From GCA-2748575 sp965222725 (GTDB taxonomy: Bacteria > Pseudomonadota > Gammaproteobacteria > Pseudomonadales > Ketobacteraceae): 64,000 nt of DNA. The stretch is from positions 4,588,001 through 4,652,000 of the forward strand of contig OZ244969.1 in the NCBI GenBank assembly GCA_965222725.1, read 5' to 3'. Below are positions 43,262-52,072 of this stretch, piece after piece. Below the pieces are notes generated by a model. It had not been told where the DNA came from and did not search any database. It saw only the letters and a list, made by a program, of their open reading frames with translations. The translations under genes and the position numbers were made by a program. Position 1 is the stretch's first letter. Each line of letters opens with the position of its first letter.

Positions 43262-46200
43262 TCAATCAAGCCGTGCCAGCAACTCTTTGGCTTCGCCCTG
43301 TTGCTCTTCGCTGCCTTCTATCAGCACCTCGTCCAGAATATCCTTGGCACCTTCACGGTCGCCCATATCGATATAGGCCCGGGCCAGATCCAGTTTGGTG
43401 GAGGTCTCGTCGGCATCGGTAAGGAAATCCAGTTCTTCCTCGCTGTTGGCAGCTTCATCCATGGACCGTGCAGGCGTGGGCGCAACACCCAGTTCCGGCT
43501 CTGCGGCTTCCGCTTCAATCTGGGGCGCTTCAAAATCTTCCGGCGTTTCTTCCGCAGCCACGGCCTCTTCGGGGGCGGGCTCATCGGCTTCCACACTGAA
43601 TTCCAGATCGCCTGCGGGTTCTTCTGCCGGAGTTTCCTCAACATCGACGTCCAGATCAAAATCAGCATCCAGATCCAGCTCATCCGCCAGCTTGGCCGCT
43701 TCAGAAGAGTCGATCACTTCTTCCGGTGACGCTGCCGGTTGCTCAGGTTCGGCCACCAGGTTGTCTTCCCCGACTGCTTCGCTGCTCTCTTCTCCGCCAA
43801 GAGAATCGACATCCAGATCAAACTCAAGGGAGTCATCCTGGGACACTTCACCGGTTTCTTCCGTCAGTTCAAAGTCGAGGCTTTCTTCCGCTTCACCGAA
43901 GCTGACGATGGTATCGTCACCCTCTTCTTCCGCCACATCAGCGGCCGGGGTTTCCTCGTCCAGATCCAGGCTGAATTCCTTATCGAAATCCAGGCCGGTA
44001 TCTTCGCTGGTGGTTGCGGGCGCTTCCGGCTCTTCGGCAATTTCCGCATCCACATCAAAATCCAGGCTGAATTCGTCTTCTGCCTTTTCCGCGACTTCAG
44101 CATCCGGCTCACCGGCGGTATCAAAATCCAGGTTGAAGTCGAGATCGTTGCTCTCTTCTTCCGCCAGGGATGTTTCCTCAGGAGCCTGCTCCTGCGGGGG
44201 CTGGGCCAGGGTGTCGTCACCCAGGTCAAAGTCCAGGGATTCTTCGGTTTCTGAAGTGGCTGCTTCAGCCGGTGCTTCAAAGCCGCTGTCCATAACCAGG
44301 GTATCGTCGCCCTCATCCATGGCTTCGCCGAAGTCGCTCTCTACTTCGCCGCCAACAAACTGGTCTTTCAGAGCGTTGGCCCGGGACACATCATCAGGCA
44401 CAGCCAGTTCCTGAACAGCCTGGTAATGGCGCATAAAGGTGTCCTGGTCCTTGGCTTCAATGCTGGTTTCCAGAAGCTTCATGCGAATATCACTGCGCTG
44501 TGGCTCCACTTCCGCGGCCTTCTCCAGCATCTCGATTGCCTGCGGGAACCGGCCATAGGCGATATAGATATCCGCTTCGCCCAACACATCCGAGGTTTGC
44601 GGAACGACTTCTTCTTCCGTTTCCGCCTCTACCAAGTCAGTGTCTTCATCGTATTCCGGTGCCTCTTCCTCAACATTGAGGGAGAAATCTTCCACCAGCG
44701 CCTCATCCAGCTCATCAGATTCTTCCGAGCGGCGGCGGCCAATAACAACGGCAAGAATCGCCAGTACCAGCACACCGCCACCGGCGATAGCCATATACAG
44801 CGGATTCTGGGTCAGCTGTTCCAGCAAGGTGGGTGGCTCTTTTGGGGCTTGGGTAACAGGTGTTGCGGGCTCATCCAGCACCACCTCTTTGGAGGTTTCC
44901 TCTACCTGAATGGCGGGCTGTGGTTCCTGAGGCTGCTGGGCTACGGTTTCTTCGGGCTGATCCTGCTGTGCCGGTTCTTCCGGCTGGAAATTGTAATCCA
45001 CCGGTTCTTCAGTGGTGTCATCCACCAGCTCCGGTTCGGGCTCAGCCGGCATTTCATCGGCAGGCTCAACCATGTCTGGTTCGTCCATGGCCGGCATAGT
45101 GCTGTCCACCGCGCCTTCCATGGTGCCCGGGGCCATGCCCTTGGCTTCCTCAAGACGACGCATTTCCTCTTCCATCTTGGCCAGGCGGGCCTGCAGAGCG
45201 GTAATCTGGTCGTCTTTCAGGTCCAGCAGTTTTTCGCTGGTATCCACCTGTTCCTCAAGTTCGGTGACCTTACCTTTCAGATCTTCGTTTTCCAGCCGGA
45301 ACTGGTCTGCCACTTCCTCCGCCAGGGCAGCCCGCTCGCGTATCTGGCCATCGTCGGCACCACCGGCGCCACCCTGACCACTGTCTCCTGCCCCGGCTTC
45401 GGCATCGGCGCTCACCAGTCGCAGGCGGCCATCGTCGCTGCGCACGGTTTCTTCAAAGCTGTCCACCGAGCGGCCTGAGGTGTCAATCTGGGCGGTTTCG
45501 GTTTCGGCGGCGGTACGGCCGCCGGAAATTCGTTCTTTCCAGGCGCGATTCTGTTGCTGAACCAGATCAATGGCCTGGCGGGTAGTCATCTGGCGGGCTT
45601 CCTGAGTGGATGGACCACGCAGGATCTGACCCTTTTTTAGCAGATTGATGTTCCCATCAATAAAGGCATCGGGATTCAGCTGCTGAATGGCAATCATGGT
45701 TTGCTGAATGCTGACATCATCGGAGGGACGCAACGCCTTGGCGATGGACCAGAGGCTGTCGGAACTGTTGGTGGGGCCGTAGGTTCTGCCGTCTCCGGAA
45801 GTATCCGCCGGGGCGGATGGCTGGCTGGTAACAGGCGCCGATACCGCCGGGCGGCTGGGTTGCGGCTGCGAGGTTACCGTAGTGGTAGTTGGCGCTCCTG
45901 TAGTGGTTACCGCCGGCTGCACCGGCTCCGGGGCTGCCAGGCTGAAATTGGGCGGATCCAACAGCATGGTGTATTCACGCAGCAGCCGCCCTGCGGGCCA
46001 GTGCACCTCAACCAGGAAGTTCACAAAGGGTTCACGTATGGGTCTGCGGGTTTTGACCTTGATATAGCTGCGCCCGTTGTTGTTGACCACCACTTCAAAC
46101 TGCATGTCAGTCAGATGGTGGAAACGCTGGACACCGGCCGCATCAAAATCCTCGGGGGAGGCAAGGTTTGGCAGTATTTCAGCTTCGGTCAGCTCTCTGA

Positions 46201-46339
46201 CCTGGACCAGGTCGATTTCCGCATTGAGCGGCTCACTCAGGTGAGAGTTGAGTTTTATCTCACCCAGACCAAGAGCATTCGCCAAACCCGGAACGAATAC
46301 ACCAACACCCAACAACGCAGCGGTAAGTTTGCGAACCAT
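43262..46339 (-). CDS. fimV: FimV/HubP family polar organiser
   Basis: Large polar scaffold with roles in type IV pilus assembly, twitching and polar protein placement. It has 1025 residues. A signal sequence spans 1-22 (ALLGVGVFVPGLANA). The FimV N-terminal domain (about 23-130) is followed by a Pro/Thr linker and a peptidoglycan-binding LysM at about 186-243 (SDSLWSIAKALRP, INLLKKGQIL). A coiled coil lies at about 335-400 and one membrane helix at about 514-534. A very acidic cytoplasmic region of about 400 residues has recurring SLDFDL-like motifs. The FimV C-terminal TPR-like domain spans about 975-1025 (LDLARAYIDMGDREGAKDILDE). The locus asd-fimV-truA is conserved in Pseudomonas. Confidence 0.95.
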   Translation of the reverse strand: MVRKLTAALLGVGVFVPGLANALGLGEIKLNSHLSEPLNAEIDLVQVRELTEAEILPNLASPEDFDAAGVQRFHHLTDMQFEVVVNNNGRSYIKVKTRRPIREPFVNFLVEVHWPAGRLLREYTMLLDPPNFSLAAPEPVQPAVTTTGAPTTTTVTSQPQPSRPAVSAPVTSQPSAPADTSGDGRTYGPTNSSDSLWSIAKALRPSDDVSIQQTMIAIQQLNPDAFIDGNINLLKKGQILRGPSTQEARQMTTRQAIDLVQQQNRAWKERISGGRTAAETETAQIDTSGRSVDSFEETVRSDDGRLRLVSADAEAGAGDSGQGGAGGADDGQIRERAALAEEVADQFRLENEDLKGKVTELEEQVDTSEKLLDLKDDQITALQARLAKMEEEMRRLEEAKGMAPGTMEGAVDSTMPAMDEPDMVEPADEMPAEPEPELVDDTTEEPVDYNFQPEEPAQQDQPEETVAQQPQEPQPAIQVEETSKEVVLDEPATPVTQAPKEPPTLLEQLTQNPLYMAIAGGGVLVLAILAVVIGRRRSEESDELDEALVEDFSLNVEEEAPEYDEDTDLVEAETEEEVVPQTSDVLGEADIYIAYGRFPQAIEMLEKAAEVEPQRSDIRMKLLETSIEAKDQDTFMRHYQAVQELAVPDDVSRANALKDQFVGGEVESDFGEAMDEGDDTLVMDSGFEAPAEAATSETEESLDFDLGDDTLAQPPQEQAPEETSLAEEESNDLDFNLDFDTAGEPDAEVAEKAEDEFSLDFDVDAEIAEEPEAPATTSEDTGLDFDKEFSLDLDEETPAADVAEEEGDDTIVSFGEAEESLDFELTEETGEVSQDDSLEFDLDVDSLGGEESSEAVGEDNLVAEPEQPAASPEEVIDSSEAAKLADELDLDADFDLDVDVEETPAEEPAGDLEFSVEADEPAPEEAVAAEETPEDFEAPQIEAEAAEPELGVAPTPARSMDEAANSEEELDFLTDADETSTKLDLARAYIDMGDREGAKDILDEVLIEGSEEQQGEAKELLARLD

Positions 46340-46477
46340 AGTTTTTCCTTTGCTGTAACCCCGGATAGAACGCCTATCCTGATTAGTTATTCTCTTATGG
46401 CCAATCGCCTTGCAAATCAGGCGGTCACATCAGGTGCTTCAATTGGTCCATTAAGAATTGGGCCTTGCTAATAACAA

Positions 46478-46509
46478 CAAAAGCCATCCCCTAATAAGGA
46501 TAGCTTTTG
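46478..46509 (-). terminator. Probable terminator of asd
   Basis: The stem CAAAAGC(c)ATCC pairs with GGAT(a)GCTTTTG around an 8-base loop. On the minus strand it continues GCTTTTGTTGTTATT, a reasonable T-rich tail. It lies about 92 bases after the asd stop. The rest of 46340-46600 should contain the fimV promoter, for which I could not fix clear boxes. Confidence 0.6.
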
Positions 46510-46600
46510 ATTCACCGATGTCAGGCAAAAATTAAAACAAACTTGATCCATTTAGCGGAAAAAGTTCGAATTAACCTAACTTTGTTTCGCTAAGTATCAA

Positions 46601-47623
46601 TTATAAGTAGTCTTTTATCAATACTTCAGCTATCTGCACGCTGTTGGTGGCAGCGCCTTTACGCACATTATCGGCCACAACCCACATATCGATGCCACGA
46701 GGATGGGAGATATCTTCGCGGATACGGCCAACAAAAGTCTCGTTTTTGCCGGAAGCTTCCGTCACAGCCGTGGGGTAACCACCATCCTTGTGCTCATCCA
46801 TCACGACAATGCCATCAGCCTGGGACAGCAGCTCACGGACTTTCTCGGCAGAAATCTTCTCTTTGGTTTCGATATGAACCGCTTCGGAATGGCCGAAGAA
46901 CACCGGCACCCGCACGCAGGTGGGGTTCACCAGAATGTTCTTGTCGCCGAAAATTTTCTGGGTTTCCCAGACCATTTTCATCTCTTCTTTGGTATAGCCG
47001 TTGTCCTGGAACACATCAATATGAGGCAGCGCATTAAAGGCGATTTGTTTGGGATAGACGCTGGCTTCCACTTTTTCAAAGGTGAGTAACGCTTTGGTTT
47101 GCTGCGCCAGTTCGTCGATGGCTTCCTTACCGGTACCGGATACGGCCTGGTAGGTGGCCACGTTGATGCGCTCAATGCCCACGGCATCATGAATGGGCTT
47201 GAGAGCTACCAACATCTGAATGGTGGAGCAGTTGGGGTTGGCAATAATGCCACGGGTTTTGTAGTCCGCGATGGCCTGAGGGTTTACCTCGGGCACGACC
47301 AAGGGAATGTCCTCGTCGTAACGGAAATGTGAGGTGTTGTCGATTACCACACAGCCTGCTGCTGCGGCTTTGGGGGCGAATTCTGCAGAAATGGAACCGC
47401 CGGCGCTGAACAGGCCGATCTGGGCTTTGGAAAAGTCGAAATCCGCCAGGTTTTCGATGGTGTATTCCTTGCCTTTGAATTCAACCGTTTTACCGGCAGA
47501 CCGTTCGCTGGCCAGGGGATAAAGGTTACCAACAGGAAAGTTGCGCTCTGCCAGCACCTGCATCATGGTTTCACCCACGGCACCAGTGGCTCCAACGACT
47601 GCAACATCATAAGTTTTGCTCAT
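46601..47623 (-). CDS. asd: Aspartate-semialdehyde dehydrogenase
   Basis: Reduces aspartyl phosphate to the semialdehyde, the branch point to lysine/diaminopimelate, threonine and methionine. It has 340 residues. The NADP loop is GATGAVGETMM (11-21), the catalytic Cys132 is in ANPNCSTIQM, and the substrate block SGTGKEAIDEL is present, with a C-terminal RGIDMWVVADN. The length puts it in the shorter, Gram-positive-like Asd class that Pseudomonas-type bacteria have alongside or instead of the enteric 367-residue type. It lies 33 bases downstream of leuB. Confidence 0.95.
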   Translation of the reverse strand: MSKTYDVAVVGATGAVGETMMQVLAERNFPVGNLYPLASERSAGKTVEFKGKEYTIENLADFDFSKAQIGLFSAGGSISAEFAPKAAAAGCVVIDNTSHFRYDEDIPLVVPEVNPQAIADYKTRGIIANPNCSTIQMLVALKPIHDAVGIERINVATYQAVSGTGKEAIDELAQQTKALLTFEKVEASVYPKQIAFNALPHIDVFQDNGYTKEEMKMVWETQKIFGDKNILVNPTCVRVPVFFGHSEAVHIETKEKISAEKVRELLSQADGIVVMDEHKDGGYPTAVTEASGKNETFVGRIREDISHPRGIDMWVVADNVRKGAATNSVQIAEVLIKDYL

Positions 47624-47656
47624 ATAAATGATCCTTTCCTTTCTTGAAGTGTGTGA

Positions 47657-48736
47657 TTAAGCGTTTAAGAGATCTACGACGGCCTGGCCCATGGCCTCGG
47701 TACTGACTTTTTCTGTGCCTTCGGTGTAGATATCCGGCGTGCGATAACCTTTATCCAGCACCTGACTGACAGCCGCTTCGATTTCGTCGGCTACCTGACC
47801 CAGTTCAAGGGAGTAGCGCAGCATCATGGCGGCAGACAGAATTGTCGCCAGGGGATTTGCTATACCCTGGCCGGCAATATCCGGGGCGGAGCCGTGACAG
47901 GGCTCGTACATACCTTTGCCGTTTTTATCCAGCGATGCAGAAGGCAACATACCGATGGAACCGGTGAGCATGGCGGCGGCGTCTGAGAGAATATCACCGA
48001 ACATGTTGCCGGTTACCATAACATCAAACTGCTTGGGAGCGCGAACCAGCTGCATGGCAGCGTTGTCCACGTACATGTGGCTGAGTTCCACTTCCGGGTA
48101 GTCTTTGGCCACTGTTTCCATCACTTCCCGCCACAGTTCAGTGACTTCCAGCACGTTGGATTTGTCCACGGAGCAGACCCGCTTGTCGCGCTTCATGGCC
48201 AGATCAAAGGCCAGGCGGCCGATGCGTTCGATTTCGGATTCACTGTAAACGTAAGTGTTGTAGCCCTGACGTTCGCCGTTGTCCAGGGTGCGAATACCGC
48301 GAGGCTGACCGAAATAAATGCCCCCGGTCAGCTCACGGACGATCAGGATATCCAGGCCGGACACGATTTCCGGCTTGAGGCTGCTGGCGGAGGCCAGCTG
48401 CGGATAAAGAATCGCAGGGCGCAGGTTACCGAACAGTTCCAGCTCGGAACGGATTTTCAACAGACCTTTTTCCGGGCGGATATCGCGCTCGATCTTCTCC
48501 CATTTGGGGCCACCCACCGCGCCCAACAGGATCGCGTCCGAGGCCTTGGCCAGTGCCAGCGTTTCGTCCGGCAACGGCACACCATGGGCATCGATAGCGG
48601 CGCCACCCAGCAGCGCCTCATCAATTTCCAGATCCAGGTTGTGTTTTGCGTTCACGGTGTTCAGTACAGCAACGGCCTGGGCCATGATTTCGGGGCCAAT
48701 ACCGTCGCCGGGTAATACCAGTATTTTCTTGCTCAT
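47657..48736 (-). CDS. leuB: 3-isopropylmalate dehydrogenase
   Basis: NAD-dependent oxidative decarboxylation of 3-isopropylmalate in leucine synthesis. It has 359 residues. The N-terminal GDGIGPEIM (10-18), the substrate arginines in LLKIRSELELFGNLRPA, the catalytic Tyr in GYNTYVYSESEIER and the cofactor motif HGSAPDIAGQGIANP are all intact. It is 27 bases downstream of leuD in the leuCDB operon. Confidence 0.97.
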   Translation of the reverse strand: MSKKILVLPGDGIGPEIMAQAVAVLNTVNAKHNLDLEIDEALLGGAAIDAHGVPLPDETLALAKASDAILLGAVGGPKWEKIERDIRPEKGLLKIRSELELFGNLRPAILYPQLASASSLKPEIVSGLDILIVRELTGGIYFGQPRGIRTLDNGERQGYNTYVYSESEIERIGRLAFDLAMKRDKRVCSVDKSNVLEVTELWREVMETVAKDYPEVELSHMYVDNAAMQLVRAPKQFDVMVTGNMFGDILSDAAAMLTGSIGMLPSASLDKNGKGMYEPCHGSAPDIAGQGIANPLATILSAAMMLRYSLELGQVADEIEAAVSQVLDKGYRTPDIYTEGTEKVSTEAMGQAVVDLLNA

Positions 48737-48763
48737 TAATCTATCCAGTTATTGAATCTGTGT

Positions 48764-49417
48764 TTAATTCTTTGCGATCGCATCGAACAGCCAGGGAGCC
48801 TGCTGACGGCGCTTCTGTTCGTATTCGCGAACCAGATCGGCATCCTGCAAGGTGAGCCCGATATCGTCCAGGCCTTCCAACAGGCAGTGCTTGCGGAACG
48901 GGTCCACCTCAAAGTTGATGGTATCGCCGCCCGGGGTGGTAATGGTTTGCTCCGCCAGGTTCACGGTCAGACGGTAGCCTTCGCTGGCTTCCACTTCACG
49001 GAACAATTTATCTACTGTTTCTTCATCCAAAACAATAGGTAAGAGGCCATTTTTAAAGCTGTTATTAAAGAAAATATCAGCAAAACTGGGCGCAATCACC
49101 GTTCTGAAGCCGAAATCCGTCAATGCCCAGGGGGCATGCTCGCGACTGGAACCGCAACCGAAATTGCGGCGGGCCAACAGTACACTGGCACCCTGGTAGC
49201 GGCTTTGATTCAACACAAAATCCTGATTCAAAGGCCGGTTGGCACAGTCCTGACCGGGCTGGCCTTCGTCCAGATAGCGCCATTCATCAAACAAATTTGG
49301 GCCAAAGCCGGTGCGCTTGATGGATTTTAAAAACTGCTTGGGAATGATCTGGTCCGTATCCACGTTCGCACGGTCCAACGGAGCGACCAACCCTTCAAAA
49401 GTCACAAACTTTTCCAT
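48764..49417 (-). CDS. leuD: 3-isopropylmalate dehydratase small subunit
   Basis: Small subunit of isopropylmalate isomerase, carrying the swivel domain. It has 217 residues from ATG 49417 (MEKFVTFEGLVAPLDR), with AAGGAAA six bases upstream; the open frame reaching 49465 overlaps leuC and is not used. The conserved NVDTDQIIPKQFL and FGCGSSREHAPWAL blocks are present. It is 22 bases after the leuC stop. Confidence 0.96.
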   Translation of the reverse strand: MEKFVTFEGLVAPLDRANVDTDQIIPKQFLKSIKRTGFGPNLFDEWRYLDEGQPGQDCANRPLNQDFVLNQSRYQGASVLLARRNFGCGSSREHAPWALTDFGFRTVIAPSFADIFFNNSFKNGLLPIVLDEETVDKLFREVEASEGYRLTVNLAEQTITTPGGDTINFEVDPFRKHCLLEGLDDIGLTLQDADLVREYEQKRRQQAPWLFDAIAKN

Positions 49418-49439
49418 GATGGTTTCCTTAAATGCTGTC

Positions 49440-50846
49440 TCAGTTGATGGTGCGAACGTCAACAAAATGGCCGTTCACCGCTGCTGCTGCTGCCATGGCC
49501 GGACTCACCAGATGAGTACGGCCGCCGTAGCCCTGCCGCCCCTCGAAGTTACGGTTGGAGGTAGACGCGCAATGCTCCCCTTCCCCTAACTTGTCCGCGT
49601 TCATGGCCAGGCACATGGAACACCCGGGCTCGCGCCACTCAAAACCGGCTTCCACAAAGATCTTGTCCAGGCCTTCCTCTTCCGCCTGCTGCTTCACCAG
49701 ACCGGAACCGGGAACCACCAGCGCCTGCTTTACCTTGTCAGACACCTTGCGACCCTGAGCCACTTTAGCGGCTTCGCGCAGATCTTCTATCCGCGAGTTG
49801 GTGCAGGATCCGATAAACACCCTGTCAGGCACCACATCAGACATTTTCATGCCCGGTTTAAGGCCCATGTACTGATAGGCCCGGCGCATGCCGTCTGCTT
49901 TGACGGGATCAGCTTCGGATTCAGGATCCGGCAAGTCGTCATTGATACCCACCACCATCTCCGGTGACGTACCCCAGGAAACCTGCGGCTCAATATCCGC
50001 GGCATTCAACTCCACCACCACATCAAATCTGGCACCGGGGTCGGTTTTCAACTCACGCCACTCGGCCACCGCTTTTTCCCAATCATCCCCTTTGGGGGCG
50101 TAGGTACGGCCTTTGAAATACTCGATGGTCTTGTCGTCCACAGCCACCATGCCGGCACGGGCACCCGCCTCAATGGCCATGTTGCACACTGTCATCCGAC
50201 CTTCCATGGACAGATCCTGAATCGCCTCACCGGCAAATTCAATGGCGCAACCGGTGCCGCCAGCGGTGCCGATTTTGGCGATAATCGCCAACACGATGTC
50301 CTTGGCGGTCACGCCCGGGCCCACATGGCCGTTCACCTGAACGAGCATGTTCTTCATTTTTTTCTGGATCAGACACTGGGTGGCCAATACATGCTCCACC
50401 TCGGACGTGCCGATACCGTGAGCCAAAGCACCGAAAGCACCGTGGGTGGCGGTATGGCTGTCGCCGCACACAATGGTCATACCCGGCAAGGTGGCACCCT
50501 GCTCCGGCCCAACCACGTGCACAATGCCCTGGCGAATATCGTTCATCTTGAATTCGACGATACCGAAGCTGTCGCAGTTGTCGTCCAGGGTTTGCACCTG
50601 AATCCGGGACACTTCATCCTCGATGGGGCCGCTGCGCTCGGTGGTAGGCACATTGTGATCCGGGGTGGCTATGTTGGCATCCAGTCTCCAGGGCTGACGG
50701 CCGGCCAGTCGCAAACCTTCAAATGCCTGTGGTGAGGTAACTTCGTGGAGCAGCTGGCGATCGATGTAGATCAATGCTGTTCCGTCTTCCCGCTCTTTGA
50801 TGACGTGAGCGTCCCACAATTTGTCGTATAAGGTTTTACCAGCCAT
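49440..50846 (-). CDS. leuC: 3-isopropylmalate dehydratase large subunit
   Basis: Catalytic [4Fe-4S] subunit that isomerises 2- to 3-isopropylmalate. It has 468 residues, with cluster cysteines at about 348 (GSCTNSRIEDL), 409 and 412 (GCSMCLAMN), and CGDSHTATHGAFGA near residue 130. It is the first gene of leuC-leuD-leuB. The upstream region, shared with a divergent LysR regulator, contains a 113-bp inverted-repeat element. Confidence 0.97.
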   Translation of the reverse strand: MAGKTLYDKLWDAHVIKEREDGTALIYIDRQLLHEVTSPQAFEGLRLAGRQPWRLDANIATPDHNVPTTERSGPIEDEVSRIQVQTLDDNCDSFGIVEFKMNDIRQGIVHVVGPEQGATLPGMTIVCGDSHTATHGAFGALAHGIGTSEVEHVLATQCLIQKKMKNMLVQVNGHVGPGVTAKDIVLAIIAKIGTAGGTGCAIEFAGEAIQDLSMEGRMTVCNMAIEAGARAGMVAVDDKTIEYFKGRTYAPKGDDWEKAVAEWRELKTDPGARFDVVVELNAADIEPQVSWGTSPEMVVGINDDLPDPESEADPVKADGMRRAYQYMGLKPGMKMSDVVPDRVFIGSCTNSRIEDLREAAKVAQGRKVSDKVKQALVVPGSGLVKQQAEEEGLDKIFVEAGFEWREPGCSMCLAMNADKLGEGEHCASTSNRNFEGRQGYGGRTHLVSPAMAAAAAVNGHFVDVRTIN

Positions 50847-50908
50847 CGCTTTTTCCTCTTAAATCACGCTGGGTCAGAATAGTCGGTGCGGAGTGAAAAA
50901 CCTGACAA

Positions 50909-51021
50909 GCCGGAGCGGAGGGACAGGCCTTTCGGGAAACTTTGCGACATGGATGTCGCAAGAGTAGCGCACATGGATGTGCTTGTAGCGATTCCCGAAA
51001 GGCCTGTCCCTCCGCTCCGGC
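50909..51021. repeat. 113-bp nested inverted-repeat element (MITE/REP-like)
   Basis: Two perfect 30-base arms (50909-50938 and 50992-51021) surround a 53-base spacer. The spacer itself holds two smaller hairpins, both built around ATGGAT: TTGCGAC/GTCGCAA at 50942-50961, and a GCACAT/ATGTGC pair at about 50969-50982. It lies in the 289-bp gap between leuC and the LysR gene and contains no open frame of note. The structure fits a palindromic mobile or REP/BIME-type intergenic element. No flanking target duplication was recognised and there is no second copy in this window. Confidence 0.85.
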
Positions 51022-51135
51022 GCCCTGCACTCTCTCACCTGGAACCAATCATACTGACCAGCACCCCATAACTCCAATTCATATTTTTTATCTTTTGGAT
51101 TACCATTAGGAATACTTAAGTTTTGGAGCAAACAA

Positions 51136-52035
51136 ATGGAACCACAGAATCTCCGTGCCTTTATCGCCGTGGCAGAGTCCGGCTCCTTCTCGGAAGCCGC
51201 GGAAAGCCTGAGTCTGACGCAGCCTGCTATTTCCAAGCGTATTGCCAGCCTTGAGCTGTATCTGCATAACCAGCTGTTCGATCGTATTGGGCGTAAAGTG
51301 TCGCTGACAGAGGCAGGACGCGCTTTGTTGCCCCGGGCGCAGCGGATTCTGTTTGAGATCAATGATACCGAGCGGGCTCTGAGCAATCTGTCCGGCAAGG
51401 TGGAAGGTCGGTTGACTATGGGAACGTCCCATCATATTGGCCTGCACCGCCTGCCACCGATATTGCGGCAGTTCAGCCAGCAATTTCCGGATGTGCAGCT
51501 GGATATGAAGTTTATTGATTCAGAGCAGGCCTTTGACAGTGTGGCTCAGGGGGAGATGGAGCTGGGGGTGGTGACGCTGCCGCCCAAATTGCCGGAGCAT
51601 GTGCATACGGAGCTGATCTGGCATGATCCGCTGACGGTGCTGGTGAATAAGGAGCATCCGCTGTATCAACTGAGTTCAACGTCAGCGGTGACGCTGGAGG
51701 ATCTGGCGAAATACCCCAGCATTCTGCCCAGCCAGACCACCTTTACCCGCCGTATCGTTGAGAAGCTGTTCCGCCAGCATAATCTGAATATCGAGGTGGC
51801 GATTTCCACCAATTACCTGGAAACCATCAAGATGATGGTGTCTATCGGGTTGGGGTGGAGTGTGTTGCCCGCTTCCATGGCGGATGAATCGGTACGGGAG
51901 CTGGCGGTGGAGCAGTGTCATCTTGCTCGAAATCTGGGGGTGGTGTTTCACCCCAATCATTCCCTGTCCAATGCTGCCAAGGCAATGCTGGATCTGCTGA
52001 CGCAGAACAAGTCCGCCAATGGTGGGCCTTTGTGA
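51136..52035 (+). CDS. LysR family transcriptional regulator
   Basis: A 299-residue DNA-binding regulator. The winged helix-turn-helix at 1-60 includes FIAVAESGSFSEAAESLSLT and KRIASLE. A periplasmic-binding-like effector domain spans about 90-290. ATG 51136 is preceded by GGAG at good spacing. It is divergent from leuCDB, an arrangement seen in Pseudomonas. LysR regulators often control the adjacent divergent gene, so leuCDB is a candidate target, but the large inverted repeat sits between them. The effector is unknown. Confidence 0.9.
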   Translation: MEPQNLRAFIAVAESGSFSEAAESLSLTQPAISKRIASLELYLHNQLFDRIGRKVSLTEAGRALLPRAQRILFEINDTERALSNLSGKVEGRLTMGTSHHIGLHRLPPILRQFSQQFPDVQLDMKFIDSEQAFDSVAQGEMELGVVTLPPKLPEHVHTELIWHDPLTVLVNKEHPLYQLSSTSAVTLEDLAKYPSILPSQTTFTRRIVEKLFRQHNLNIEVAISTNYLETIKMMVSIGLGWSVLPASMADESVRELAVEQCHLARNLGVVFHPNHSLSNAAKAMLDLLTQNKSANGGPL

Positions 52036-52072
52036 AGGATCAGGCGCCAGACACAAGCGCCGTTCTGAAAAG

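Noticed and set aside
43395..44414. Ser-rich 339-codon frame opposite fimV
   Set aside because: The Ser runs are the complement of Glu/Asp codons in the acidic region of FimV.
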